The notes beneath the pieces are model-generated. The model worked only from the letters and a program-made list of their open reading frames with translations, was not told the origin of the DNA and ran no database searches. A stretch of DNA of 64,000 nucleotides. Source: Bog-950 sp035299425 (lineage in GTDB: Bacteria; Bacteroidota; Bacteroidia; Chitinophagales; LD1). This document shows positions 51,929 to 60,055 of this stretch, one piece after another. The translations under genes and the position numbers were made by a program. Within the stretch, counting starts at the first letter, position 1. Each line of letters starts with the position of its first letter. The DNA is taken from positions 1 through 64,000 of the forward strand of contig DATGWP010000067.1 in NCBI GenBank assembly GCA_035299425.1. Direction: 5' to 3'.

Positions 51929-53482
51929 CTAAAACTGATAGCGGAACCCGCCGCTTAATCCAAAATTGTATTTGCGTTTATCCTGCACTCCAATTTTTTG
52001 CAGGTTCATGTAAAACATAGGTTCGGCAAAAAGCACAAAATGCTTTTTAGCAATATACTCTACCCCCGCACCGGCATAAAAAGACGCATAGTAGCGCTTA
52101 GATTTGTTGATGGAAAAATCATCTGTGCTGGCGCTTGAAGGGCTTCCGTTTACACCCGATAGAACATCGTGCGATTTAGTGTTAGGGTCAAAACTATTTT
52201 CCACCGGGAAAAACTGGTCGGGTGTGTTGCCCAGGTTAGCATTGAAGTTTGTATCTATCCGTACCGAGTAATCAAAGGTTTCCTTCAACTTAATGTGGTT
52301 GATAATGCCGGCGTTTACATAAAACTTAAAGTTCTGTTTAACCAACGGGTATACTTTTATGCCAATAGGTATGGTAAGCTCGGTTATGCGGCTGGTGTAA
52401 TAAGTAAGTGTTACCGGGTAGTTTTCGCTCTTGGGTTGCAGCACATCAAAAGATGTACGGCTGTATAATATAGAGTTGGTAATGGCCACGCGGTTTACAA
52501 AAAGAAAATCGTGCGTAAAGCCAACCATATACGATGGGCGGTCATAAAACAAAGTGGGCCGCGCAGGCACATTGGGGTTATCTGGTTGCTTACCTAGCGT
52601 GCTACCGGTAATATTAGCAAGCACACCTAAGGAGTAATTAAAAATCTTCTTTTTGGCTTTAGGCAATAGATCCTCTTCTTTTTTGTCTATACCGGTTATG
52701 GCATTTTCACTTACATAGGCTAATAAAGAAGCTTCCATTCTTTGCAGGTTGCCGGGTTCCTCCAAATTCTTTGCTGCCCCCGCGGCTGCAAGCATTTCTG
52801 CTTCTTGCTGAATGGCAGTTTGTGTTACAACCGTCCCGGCGTTATTGGCTACGCCCGCCGTTGTTCCGGCGGTTTTCTTGCTACTTGCCGTCTGTGTGCG
52901 TTTAGCGCCTTTGGCTTTACCGGCACCGGTTTTATTAAATGCAATAAAACCATCGCCCGCCATTCCACTGCTACCGGATATTGTGTTTTGAACTTTTGTT
53001 TTTTTACTCTTTGTAACCTGGCTTTTACCCGTTGTGTTTGCGTTATTTTCTTGGGTGTTTTTTCCATTTGCAATTGTATTCTCTACGCTCTGATTTTTAT
53101 TCCCTGAAAACTCTTCATTCATCAAAGGGTGAATGGTATTTTCTTTACTGGATGCTGATTGGGAATTGCCAACTGTATGAAGTGATTGCTCTTTACCGCT
53201 ATTGTTTATTGTAGGCTGCTGACTGTGGGTTGCCGACTGCTCATTTTCATTATTGCCAATTGCTAATTGCCGACTGCCAACTGTAGACCCCAACTCATAG
53301 CCCGCAACACCTACCCCTAATAGCAACGCCGCCGCAATGCCACCGGTCCACCACCAAAAAAACCCTCTGCGCTTTTTCTTTTTATCAAGCATAGCTTCCA
53401 TTTTGTCCCAGGCAGCCGGGTCAAACGGAAACTCAGCACCGCTGAGCTTGTCGCGCAATTGCTTATCGCTGTTACTTTCCAT
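51929..53482 (-). CDS. Putative anti-sigma protein fused to a C-terminal outer-membrane barrel
   Basis: About 517 residues from ATG 53482 (MESNSDKQL; a GTG two codons earlier is possible). Residues 1-40 are charged and cytoplasmic in style (LRDKLSGAEFPFDPAAWDKMEAMLDKKKKRR). One transmembrane helix follows (about 42-62), then a 230-residue low-complexity linker rich in Ser, Asn, Gln and Thr. From about 275 to the end the sequence looks like a small outer-membrane beta-barrel (FNYSLGVLANITG, SYMVGFTHDFLFVNRVAITNSILYS, YYASFYAGAGVEYIAKKHFVLFAEPMFYMNL ... FGLSGGFRYQF). It overlaps the sigma gene by 11 nt. Part of the linker (about 68-115) is translated dispersed repeat. Confidence 0.7.
   Translation of the reverse strand: MESNSDKQLRDKLSGAEFPFDPAAWDKMEAMLDKKKKRRGFFWWWTGGIAAALLLGVGVAGYELGSTVGSRQLAIGNNENEQSATHSQQPTINNSGKEQSLHTVGNSQSASSKENTIHPLMNEEFSGNKNQSVENTIANGKNTQENNANTTGKSQVTKSKKTKVQNTISGSSGMAGDGFIAFNKTGAGKAKGAKRTQTASSKKTAGTTAGVANNAGTVVTQTAIQQEAEMLAAAGAAKNLEEPGNLQRMEASLLAYVSENAITGIDKKEEDLLPKAKKKIFNYSLGVLANITGSTLGKQPDNPNVPARPTLFYDRPSYMVGFTHDFLFVNRVAITNSILYSRTSFDVLQPKSENYPVTLTYYTSRITELTIPIGIKVYPLVKQNFKFYVNAGIINHIKLKETFDYSVRIDTNFNANLGNTPDQFFPVENSFDPNTKSHDVLSGVNGSPSSASTDDFSINKSKRYYASFYAGAGVEYIAKKHFVLFAEPMFYMNLQKIGVQDKRKYNFGLSGGFRYQF
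53164..53283. repeat. Dispersed AGTTGGCAGTC-type repeat inside a coding region (second locus)
   Basis: On the minus strand AGTTGGCAGTCGGCAATTAG begins at 53283 and continues with related units (GCAATTGGCAA, GCAGTCGGCAA, and CAGTTGGCAATTCCC near 53164). It is the same family as at 23596-23692 and encodes SRQLAIGNN...THSQQPTINN...TVGNSQSAS. Confidence 0.65.
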
Positions 53483-54041
53483 ATACACTTATCTTTACTT
53501 TATTCAACTGAATTATCTTTTCCTGAAGCTTGGCCCTTGCTTTGGCCAGGTTGCTTTTGCTGGTGCCTTCGCTTATGCCCAGCAGTTCACCTATCTCGGC
53601 GTGGTTGTAACCCTCTACTACATATAGGTTAAACACAGCCCGGTAAGCAGGAGTTAATTGATTTACCATTTCTAATATCTGTTCGGCGGCCAGATCGGCT
53701 ATTACATCGCCGGTATCTTCGGCATACACCGATTTCTCCATGTCGGCATGCTGGTGGCGCATTTCGCTACGCAGGTAATCTATGGCTGTGTTTACCATTA
53801 TCCGGTAAATCCAGGCCTCCAGGTTGCCGCCTTTATCGGCAAACTTTTTAAGCGAGTCGAACACCTTTAAAAAACCCATGTTCAGTATTTCGGTAGCCTG
53901 CTCACGGTGGCTTGAGTAGCGCATGCACACCCCCATCATCTTGCCAAAAAAGCGCTCATACAAACGCTTTTGGGCAAGCCGCTCATTTTTAATGCAGCCC
54001 CTGATGAGTTCCTCTTCCGTCACACTGAATACAATTTTCAT
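53472..54041 (-). CDS. ECF-type RNA polymerase sigma factor
   Basis: 189 residues from ATG 54041 (MKIVFSVTEEELIRGCIKNERLAQKRLYERFFGKMMGVCMRYS). Region 2 includes ATEILNMGFLKVFDSLKKFADKGGNLEAWIYRIMVNTAIDYLR, region 4 LTPAYRAVFNLYVVEGYNHAEIGELLGISEGTSKSNLAKARAKLQE. Unlike the first sigma, it has a normal ATG. A TTG at 54080 is in frame but lies inside a palindrome. Its end overlaps the next gene by 11 nt, the usual coupling of an ECF sigma to its regulator. Confidence 0.92.
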   Translation of the reverse strand: MKIVFSVTEEELIRGCIKNERLAQKRLYERFFGKMMGVCMRYSSHREQATEILNMGFLKVFDSLKKFADKGGNLEAWIYRIMVNTAIDYLRSEMRHQHADMEKSVYAEDTGDVIADLAAEQILEMVNQLTPAYRAVFNLYVVEGYNHAEIGELLGISEGTSKSNLAKARAKLQEKIIQLNKVKISVYGK

Positions 54042-54061
54042 CTCTAAGTTAGTCCTTTTGC

Positions 54062-54094
54062 AGAAGTTCCTCTTCTTCAAGAAGAGGAACTTCT
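54062..54094. repeat. Perfect 33-nt palindrome upstream of the sigma gene
   Basis: AGAAGTTCCTCTTCTT (54062-54077), central C, then the exact reverse complement (54079-54094). In the minus-strand transcript it lies between the LVIVD gene stop and the sigma start (21 nt). No T-run follows, so an attenuator, RNA processing site or repeat element is more likely than a plain terminator. Confidence 0.6.
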
Positions 54095-54106
54095 AAAACC
54101 CTTCTT

Positions 54107-55396
54107 CTATCTCTCTACCGCTATCCTGCTCAGCAGGGTTATATTCTGTATATTGCTGTAATCGTACTGGTATAAACCATCATCGCCAATCATCATCAGT
54201 CGGTGGTTAAAAGGTATTACATCGGTAGCTTGTATATTGCCGACGGTCATTACCGGTGTCGTGCTTATCGCCTCGGGGTTGGTGGCATCAAATACTTTTA
54301 AGCCAGCCGTACCATCGCAGATAAATAGTGTGTTGCCATCTTTACCTAAACCATGAGGGTTGGTCATTTGCACGGTGTGTTTAAGCGTTGGTGTAGCAAG
54401 GTTGGCAATATCTACTACCTCCAGCTGGTTAAAATCTGTATTGCAAGGCGTGCCGCTGCGCAGGGTAATGTAAGCATAGTGGTCGTCTACCACCACCGGG
54501 TCGCAGGCGGTGCCGTGTATATACGTAGAAACATACGATGGCGAAGCCGGGTTGTTGATGTTGTAAATAAACATACCATTGGTGCTGCCTATAAACAAGT
54601 GGTTATTGTGCGGAAAAATAGTTTCGATGTTGCGGCCTACATTGGTAGTGCCCAGCGATGTCAGGCTACCGCCAATGTTAAACACACGCAGCGAAGACTG
54701 GTCAACTACATACAACGTATTGTTAGCAATGGTAAATCGCGCCATGCTGCCACCTACACCCGGTGCGCTTACGTTACCTTTGGTAAACGAGCCACCGCCC
54801 GTGCTATTAGCTACAAATACATCGCCTTCCATCCATGGCCCGCCGCGGCCCCAATAACCTCCGCCACCATTGCAATCATTGCTCATTTTTTCGGTTACCA
54901 TGCTTTCGTTAAAGCCCGTTACCACACCTTTGGTTGGGTCACCATAGTAACCGGTAGTATAAATACGGTCTGGCAAAGCATTTTCTACACGCTGTGTAAC
55001 GGTTACATTCAGCGGGTTGCTTATGTCCAGTGCCAGCAGGTCTATATAGCTATCGGCATATAGTGTGTTGCCCACGGCAGCTATATCCATGTTGCCGGGT
55101 ATTTTAATAAAAGCAACATTCTGCGGCGATGAGGGGTTGCTGTTGTCTATTACGTGTATGCCTTTATCTACCTCGTTCACAAAAATGTAATTACCCTTCA
55201 TATAAATTTTACCGGGTTGCTTTAGCGCGGTGGCCGGCTCCGATTTTACCGAGCTGCGTAGCTCTTCAAAACTCATATAAATAGGGTCGTATCTTTTGTA
55301 GGTTACGGTTTGCTCGCATTTGTCTTTGCGACAGCTGGAGAATAGCATCAGGCAAAGAAGAGCAGCGTATGCGGTTGTGTTAAACAGGGTTTTCAT
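54107..55396 (-). CDS. LVIVD-repeat lipoprotein
   Basis: 429 residues. Lipobox-like LMLFSSCRK near 17-25. The body is a chain of LVIVD-type beta-propeller repeats (HVIDNSNPSSPQNVAFIKIP, LLALDISNPLNVTVTQRV, MFIYNINNPASPSYVSTYI, LEVVDIANLATPTLKHTVQ, LKVFDATNPEAISTTPVM, LYQYDYSNIQNITLLSRI), about 40-45 residues each. A glycine-rich NDCNGGGGYWGRGGPW insert sits near the middle. Likely a surface-exposed propeller; function unknown. It lies directly before the sigma gene on the same strand, but the palindrome separates them. Confidence 0.85.
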   Translation of the reverse strand: MKTLFNTTAYAALLCLMLFSSCRKDKCEQTVTYKRYDPIYMSFEELRSSVKSEPATALKQPGKIYMKGNYIFVNEVDKGIHVIDNSNPSSPQNVAFIKIPGNMDIAAVGNTLYADSYIDLLALDISNPLNVTVTQRVENALPDRIYTTGYYGDPTKGVVTGFNESMVTEKMSNDCNGGGGYWGRGGPWMEGDVFVANSTGGGSFTKGNVSAPGVGGSMARFTIANNTLYVVDQSSLRVFNIGGSLTSLGTTNVGRNIETIFPHNNHLFIGSTNGMFIYNINNPASPSYVSTYIHGTACDPVVVDDHYAYITLRSGTPCNTDFNQLEVVDIANLATPTLKHTVQMTNPHGLGKDGNTLFICDGTAGLKVFDATNPEAISTTPVMTVGNIQATDVIPFNHRLMMIGDDGLYQYDYSNIQNITLLSRIAVER

Positions 55397-55426
55397 GTGT
55401 ATGTGTTTAATGTTTTAATAATAGCA

Positions 55427-55476
55427 AGGCAACGGTTTACTGTTTAGAAACGTTTTGATTTTGAAAACCGTTGCCT
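55427..55476. promoter_or_regulatory. Perfect 12-bp inverted repeat between divergent genes
   Basis: AGGCAACGGTTT (55427-55438) and AAACCGTTGCCT (55465-55476), separated by 26 nt that contain a smaller GTTTAGAAAC dyad. It sits between the LVIVD lipoprotein gene and the divergent barrel-like gene, as an operator would. Confidence 0.5.
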
Positions 55477-55494
55477 GAACCCAAAAATACTGTC

Positions 55495-56289
55495 ATGAAA
55501 CAGATACTTTCTACACTACTCATTTTAGTTGCCTGCTTGTTATCTGCGCAAAGCAACATAGAAGATGTGGTTTACTTAAAAAACGGAAGCGTATTACGGG
55601 GCAAGATACAAACTCCCGCCAGCGAAGGAAAAACCAGAATTGAGTTGCTGGGCGGTAGCGTGTTTGTATTTGACCAGGCAGAAATAGACAGTATAAAGCG
55701 TGAAAGCACTTTAAAAAGAAGCCTGAAAGAAATTAACCGCAACTATTTCCGCCGCGACAGAGGTTTTAGAAACATAACCGAGTTTGGCTTTATATATGGT
55801 ACCGATTTAAAGAAGCCCGAGGACGACCCCTACAATTATTACAATAACAATACCGATGATTTTGGCCTATCGCTTCACACGGTAAACGGCTACCAGCTTT
55901 GGCCCTATTTGTTTGTAGGCGGCGGAGTGGGCATAGATAGGTTGATTAATTACAAGCAGACGTTCTCGCCTTTTTATGTGCGCGTAGCCAGCGAGTTTTT
56001 AAAAAAGAAAGCAACCCCTTATGTTTATCTGGATGCCGGGTACTCGGTAATGTGGAAGAAGAAAAATGATGTCTATTACAGTTATCAAAACAAAGGAGGG
56101 TACTATGTATCGTGCGGCGGTGGGGTGCGCATATATACCCGCAGCCGCGCTTCTGTACTATTATCAGTAGCCTATAAGCGCAACTACAGCGAAACAAAAT
56201 GGTGGTATACGGTAGGGGGTGATGGTAGTTCTTACGAAATAAAGCGTACCTATCAGCGCATGGTATTTAATGTAGGGGTTACCTTTTAG
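55495..56289 (+). CDS. Secreted barrel-like protein of unknown function
   Basis: About 264 residues from ATG 55495 (MKQILSTLLILVACLLSAQ); the in-frame TTG at 55471 lies inside the inverted repeat. After the signal peptide comes a short SH3-like strand pattern (DVVYLKNGSVLRGKIQ ... GSVFVFDQAEIDSIKRE), then a beta-strand-rich half ending VGVTF, as in outer-membrane barrels. No family recognised. Divergent from the LVIVD lipoprotein, with a shared intergenic dyad. Confidence 0.65.
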   Translation: MKQILSTLLILVACLLSAQSNIEDVVYLKNGSVLRGKIQTPASEGKTRIELLGGSVFVFDQAEIDSIKRESTLKRSLKEINRNYFRRDRGFRNITEFGFIYGTDLKKPEDDPYNYYNNNTDDFGLSLHTVNGYQLWPYLFVGGGVGIDRLINYKQTFSPFYVRVASEFLKKKATPYVYLDAGYSVMWKKKNDVYYSYQNKGGYYVSCGGGVRIYTRSRASVLLSVAYKRNYSETKWWYTVGGDGSSYEIKRTYQRMVFNVGVTF

Positions 56290-56351
56290 GCGATTATGCA
56301 GTACATAGAGAAAAGCAGTACAATTATTTGCCTTTCATTCGTATAATAAAA

Positions 56352-57386
56352 TTACCGTATCTCCCCTTTTTTCTCTGCTTCGTACTGATACACTGTATAC
56401 AGTATTGTTTTTCCTACAGCATTCAGCGTAGTTTTATCCACTATATCCATATTGTCGGCGTGTGTGTGCCAGTAATCGCCAAAAGTTTGCGAGCGGCTGG
56501 TAGGGTCATAGTGTATAATATCTACCGTAGGTATTTTAGCTACCTGGTTAATGTAAACATGATCATCGGTAATGCCGCCAATAGTTTGGTTACTGAAAAA
56601 GTTAGAGTAACCCAGCGCATTAGCGTTGGCCCAAACCCTATCCTGCACCCAGCCGGCGTTGAAAGATGAATTGCCTTCGCGGGCAAACACGGCCCCCTTG
56701 GCTGCCGCCATATCCAACAAAATTCCAAAGTCAGCACGATAGCCCGGCACGTGCGGTGTGGCGCTCCAGTGCTGTGAGCCAAGGCACCAGCTGCCTTCGC
56801 TATCATAAGTTCCCGGCTTAATAATATCATCCAGAGACGAAGAATAACCGCGGTCTTCGGCATCGTTAAAAAAGAAATCTATCCCAATATTGCTTAGCGG
56901 TTGCGATTTAATAGCCCGCGCAACTTCTATCAAAGTTCCTACACCACTGGCACCATCGCAGGCAGAAAGGATAGGTTTGTCACGGTCTTTGGTATCCTGG
57001 TCGGCCCACGGGCGGCTATCCCAATGCGAGCATAATAAAATGCGGGTAGTAGCCTGCGGGTTTATGGAGCCTATAATGTTGGTGGCTTTCAAATTTACAC
57101 CATCAAAACCCTTTACCTCAAACTTCTGTATGTGAACAGTATCGGTGTATTTCTTAATCTCTTCTATCAGGTATTTAGCACAAGCTTCATGGCCCTTCGA
57201 GTTCATTTCGCGGGTGCCGAAAGCCAATTGCGCGGCAGTATAGTTGTAAGCCGAGTCGCTGTTAAAGGCCGGTGCATTTACAACTACGGCAGGCTTGGTT
57301 TCAACTGGCGTTTCTGTCTGCTGGCCCTTAAACCTATCGCAAGATGCCAAGCAGAGTAAAACCAAAAAGGATATGTATTTGTTCAT
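56352..57386 (-). CDS. M28-family lipoprotein, probable glutaminyl-peptide cyclotransferase
   Basis: 344 residues. Lipobox LCLASC. The M28/QC fold shows H121 (CSHWDSRPW), D144 (ACDGASG), E177-D178 (FNDAEDRG), WCLGSQHW at 200-207, D274/D275 (TDDHVYIN) and H307 (DYWHTHADN). WCLGSQHW and the terminal WHTHADN line up better with animal-type glutaminyl cyclases than with aminopeptidases. QC converts N-terminal Gln of exported proteins to pyroglutamate; Bacteroidota such as Porphyromonas use this type. Aminopeptidase activity cannot be excluded. Follows cysS after 8 nt. Confidence 0.75.
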   Translation of the reverse strand: MNKYISFLVLLCLASCDRFKGQQTETPVETKPAVVVNAPAFNSDSAYNYTAAQLAFGTREMNSKGHEACAKYLIEEIKKYTDTVHIQKFEVKGFDGVNLKATNIIGSINPQATTRILLCSHWDSRPWADQDTKDRDKPILSACDGASGVGTLIEVARAIKSQPLSNIGIDFFFNDAEDRGYSSSLDDIIKPGTYDSEGSWCLGSQHWSATPHVPGYRADFGILLDMAAAKGAVFAREGNSSFNAGWVQDRVWANANALGYSNFFSNQTIGGITDDHVYINQVAKIPTVDIIHYDPTSRSQTFGDYWHTHADNMDIVDKTTLNAVGKTILYTVYQYEAEKKGEIR

Positions 57387-57394
57387 GTAGCTAA

Positions 57395-58858
57395 TTAATT
57401 AGAACTCCAGCTAACGCCTTCTTTTCCATCTTTTACCTGTATGCCTACCTTCAGCAATTCGTCGCGAATTTTATCCGATGCTGCAAAGTCTTTTTTGGCG
57501 CGCACATCTTTGCGCAGTTCAAGTATAAGGTTCATCAGCCCCTCTACTTTATCCGATGATGCACCCTCCTCTTCTTTCAGGCCCAATACTTCTACAACTA
57601 TATCATTGAACAGCTTTTGCAACTGTTCTTTATCGGCTGCGGTAATGGTTTGGCTACCATCATTAACCGAGTTGATAATGCTAACCCCCTCAAACAAACC
57701 CGCAATAGCCACTGGTGTATTGAAGTCGTCGTTTAGAGCATTGTAAACATTGTTTTTTACGTCCTCTACCTTAACCGATGATTTCTCAGAGGTCTTTAAA
57801 CCAGGCAATAATTTTATAGCATTAATCAAGCGCTGATAACCTTTCTCTGAAGCCTGTAACGCAACGTTTGAAAAATCGAGCGTGCTGCGGTAATGCGCTT
57901 GTAGCATAAAGAAACGGACTGTCATGGGCGAGTAGCCTTTCTCCAGTAATTTATGGTTACCGGTAAAGAGTTCCTGCGGTAAAAATGAATTGCCGAGGCT
58001 CTTACTCATTTTCTGTCCGTTAACCGTAAGCATGTTAGTATGCATCCATGTACGGGCCGGCGATTTTTTGCAGCAGGCCACGTTCTGTGCTATCTCGTTG
58101 GTATGATGTGTAGGCACCAGGTCCATACCTCCGCCATGTATGTCAAATTCTTCTCCCAGGTATTTGCTGCTCATGGCGCTGCACTCTATATGCCAGCCGG
58201 GGAAACCCTCACCCCAAGGGCTTGGCCAGCGCATAATATGCTCGGGCTTTGCTTTTTTCCATAGCGCAAAATCAAGCCGTCCTTTTTTAGCATCCTGCCC
58301 TTCCAGGTTTTCGCGGGTGCCGTCCAGCATTTCATCCAGCTTGCGGCCACTAAGTGCGGTGTAAGGGTAATCTTTAGCAAACTTCTCTACATCGAACCAA
58401 ATGGTGCCATCTACTTCGTATGCCAGGCCATTCTCAATTATCTTCTTGGTCATTTCAATCTGCTCAATAATGTGCCCACTGGCAGTAGGCTCTATACTGG
58501 GTGGCAGGAGGTTAAAGTCATCCAGCACTTTATGAAAATCCACGGCGTATAGCTGCACAATCTCCATAGGCTCCAGCTTCTCAAGGCGTGCGCGTTTGGC
58601 AATTTTATCTTCTCCTTCATCCCCATCGCTTTCCAGGTGACCTACATCGGTTATGTTGCGCACATAGCGCACACGATACCCCAAATGCTTTAGGTAACGA
58701 AACACAACATCGAACGATAAAAACGTGCGGCAATTGCCAAGGTGGGCGTGGCTATATAAAGTAGGGCCGCACACATACATGCCTACGTGAGGCGCGTTGA
58801 GCGGTTTAAAAACTTCTTTCTCGCGGGTAAGGGTGTTGTATATTTTAAGTTCCTGCAT
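57395..58858 (-). CDS. cysS: Cysteinyl-tRNA synthetase
   Basis: 487 residues. Class I synthetase with HAHLGN at 37-42 (HIGH-type) and KMSKS at 283-287. Zinc ligands are visible as C30 (YVCGPT), C226 (HIECSA), and the HHTNE motif at 251-255. The C-terminal DALR-type helical domain and a short tail follow. It charges tRNA-Cys in the cytoplasm. In the middle of a five-gene minus-strand operon. Confidence 0.96.
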   Translation of the reverse strand: MQELKIYNTLTREKEVFKPLNAPHVGMYVCGPTLYSHAHLGNCRTFLSFDVVFRYLKHLGYRVRYVRNITDVGHLESDGDEGEDKIAKRARLEKLEPMEIVQLYAVDFHKVLDDFNLLPPSIEPTASGHIIEQIEMTKKIIENGLAYEVDGTIWFDVEKFAKDYPYTALSGRKLDEMLDGTRENLEGQDAKKGRLDFALWKKAKPEHIMRWPSPWGEGFPGWHIECSAMSSKYLGEEFDIHGGGMDLVPTHHTNEIAQNVACCKKSPARTWMHTNMLTVNGQKMSKSLGNSFLPQELFTGNHKLLEKGYSPMTVRFFMLQAHYRSTLDFSNVALQASEKGYQRLINAIKLLPGLKTSEKSSVKVEDVKNNVYNALNDDFNTPVAIAGLFEGVSIINSVNDGSQTITAADKEQLQKLFNDIVVEVLGLKEEEGASSDKVEGLMNLILELRKDVRAKKDFAASDKIRDELLKVGIQVKDGKEGVSWSSN

Positions 58859-58899
58859 AAGGGTGCTAATATATAGAAAGTGTTTAGGTTGAAAACAGA

Positions 58900-60015
58900 C
58901 TATAGAGAGAACGTTACCGCCACCGGGTAGTGGTCAGAGAGCGGCTCGCTGATTGTGCGATAAGAGTTGACCTTAATCTCGCTATCAAAAAAGGTGTAGT
59001 CTATACGGAAAATCGAGAATTTATTGGCAAACGTAGCCCCAAAGCCTTTGCTTTTTTCTATGAATGCATCCTGCAATTTATGGCGCGCTGTACTGTAGGT
59101 ATAAGACACCGGCACATCGTTAAAATCGCCGCAAAGGATTTTGTGCCCGTTAAACCCATCTACGCTTTCGGCCACCGCATTGGCTTGCTGCGCCCGTTTG
59201 GTATAGGCGCGTTTCATTTTGCGCATTATGTTCTTCACGGGTGCCCAGCGGGTGCTTTGGTTAACCTCTATCGAATCCAGTGTAGCGTAATCATCGTAGC
59301 CTAAATGGATAGATTGAAAGTGGACGTTGTAAAGTCGCGTAACCTTACCGTTAATATTCAGGTCACTGTAAATACAGTTATTGGTCAGCGAGTTTTCGAA
59401 ATCTATTACGCCGGTATCCACCATCGGAAACTTAGAAAACGTAGCTACACCCCATTGCTGGTGCAGTTCGCCCGATTTCCAGAGTGTTTTTTGCACCTTG
59501 CTTTTGGGCGTGCGCTTTAAATCTACCGATGGGAAAAAGTGAACGTATTTATAGCCCAGTGTATCGCGCAGGTATTCCAGGTTATGAAACAACTGGTTAT
59601 TGGTATAAAACTCCTGCAGGCAAAGTACATCGGCATTCTCTTTTTTAATAAGCGCCATCATCTGCTCGCGGGTTTCGGTATTCTTATTCCAGTTATACAG
59701 GTCAAAGTTCTTTACATTCCAGGTAAGCACCTTTACACCTTGCTCGGTATTGTCAGCACTAAAATTTACGGCAAAAGTGGCGTGTATAAAACTCCAGGTA
59801 AGTGCAATCGCCACCAGCGATATAAGACCAAAGGCATCGCGCTTGGCTATCCATAGCAGCAAAAAGAAAAAATTAACCACCAGTACCACCGGAAAGGCAA
59901 AGCCCAAAAAGGCCAACTGCCAGTATTGCGTGGGCGAAATATAAGTAGCCAAGCACGAGCATAACAATACTACAAGGGCAATTACATTAAGCGTTTTGAA
60001 AAAAATACGGAGCAA
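58900..60015 (-). CDS. Endonuclease/exonuclease/phosphatase (EEP) family membrane protein
   Basis: 371 residues. Three N-terminal membrane helices (about 8-25, 36-56, 66-86) and a C-terminal EEP domain: VKVLTWNVKNFDLYN (about 93-107), ENADVLCLQEFY, NVHFQSIH, KILCGDFNDVP (with the catalytic GDFND) and SDHYPVAVTF at the end. Such membrane-tethered EEP proteins are common in Bacteroidota; the substrate (nucleic acid or phospholipid) is unknown. Start is a TTG at 60015; no ATG or GTG is available before the first helix. Confidence 0.85.
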   Translation of the reverse strand: MLRIFFKTLNVIALVVLLCSCLATYISPTQYWQLAFLGFAFPVVLVVNFFFLLLWIAKRDAFGLISLVAIALTWSFIHATFAVNFSADNTEQGVKVLTWNVKNFDLYNWNKNTETREQMMALIKKENADVLCLQEFYTNNQLFHNLEYLRDTLGYKYVHFFPSVDLKRTPKSKVQKTLWKSGELHQQWGVATFSKFPMVDTGVIDFENSLTNNCIYSDLNINGKVTRLYNVHFQSIHLGYDDYATLDSIEVNQSTRWAPVKNIMRKMKRAYTKRAQQANAVAESVDGFNGHKILCGDFNDVPVSYTYSTARHKLQDAFIEKSKGFGATFANKFSIFRIDYTFFDSEIKVNSYRTISEPLSDHYPVAVTFSL

Positions 60016-60055
60016 GGGGTTGAGTATTACTATTTACAAATACCGGGCGAACAAA

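Noticed and set aside
54041..54080. Longer form of the second sigma factor starting at TTG 54080
   Set aside because: The extra codons fall inside the 33-nt palindrome, and ATG 54041 gives a normal sigma N-terminus.
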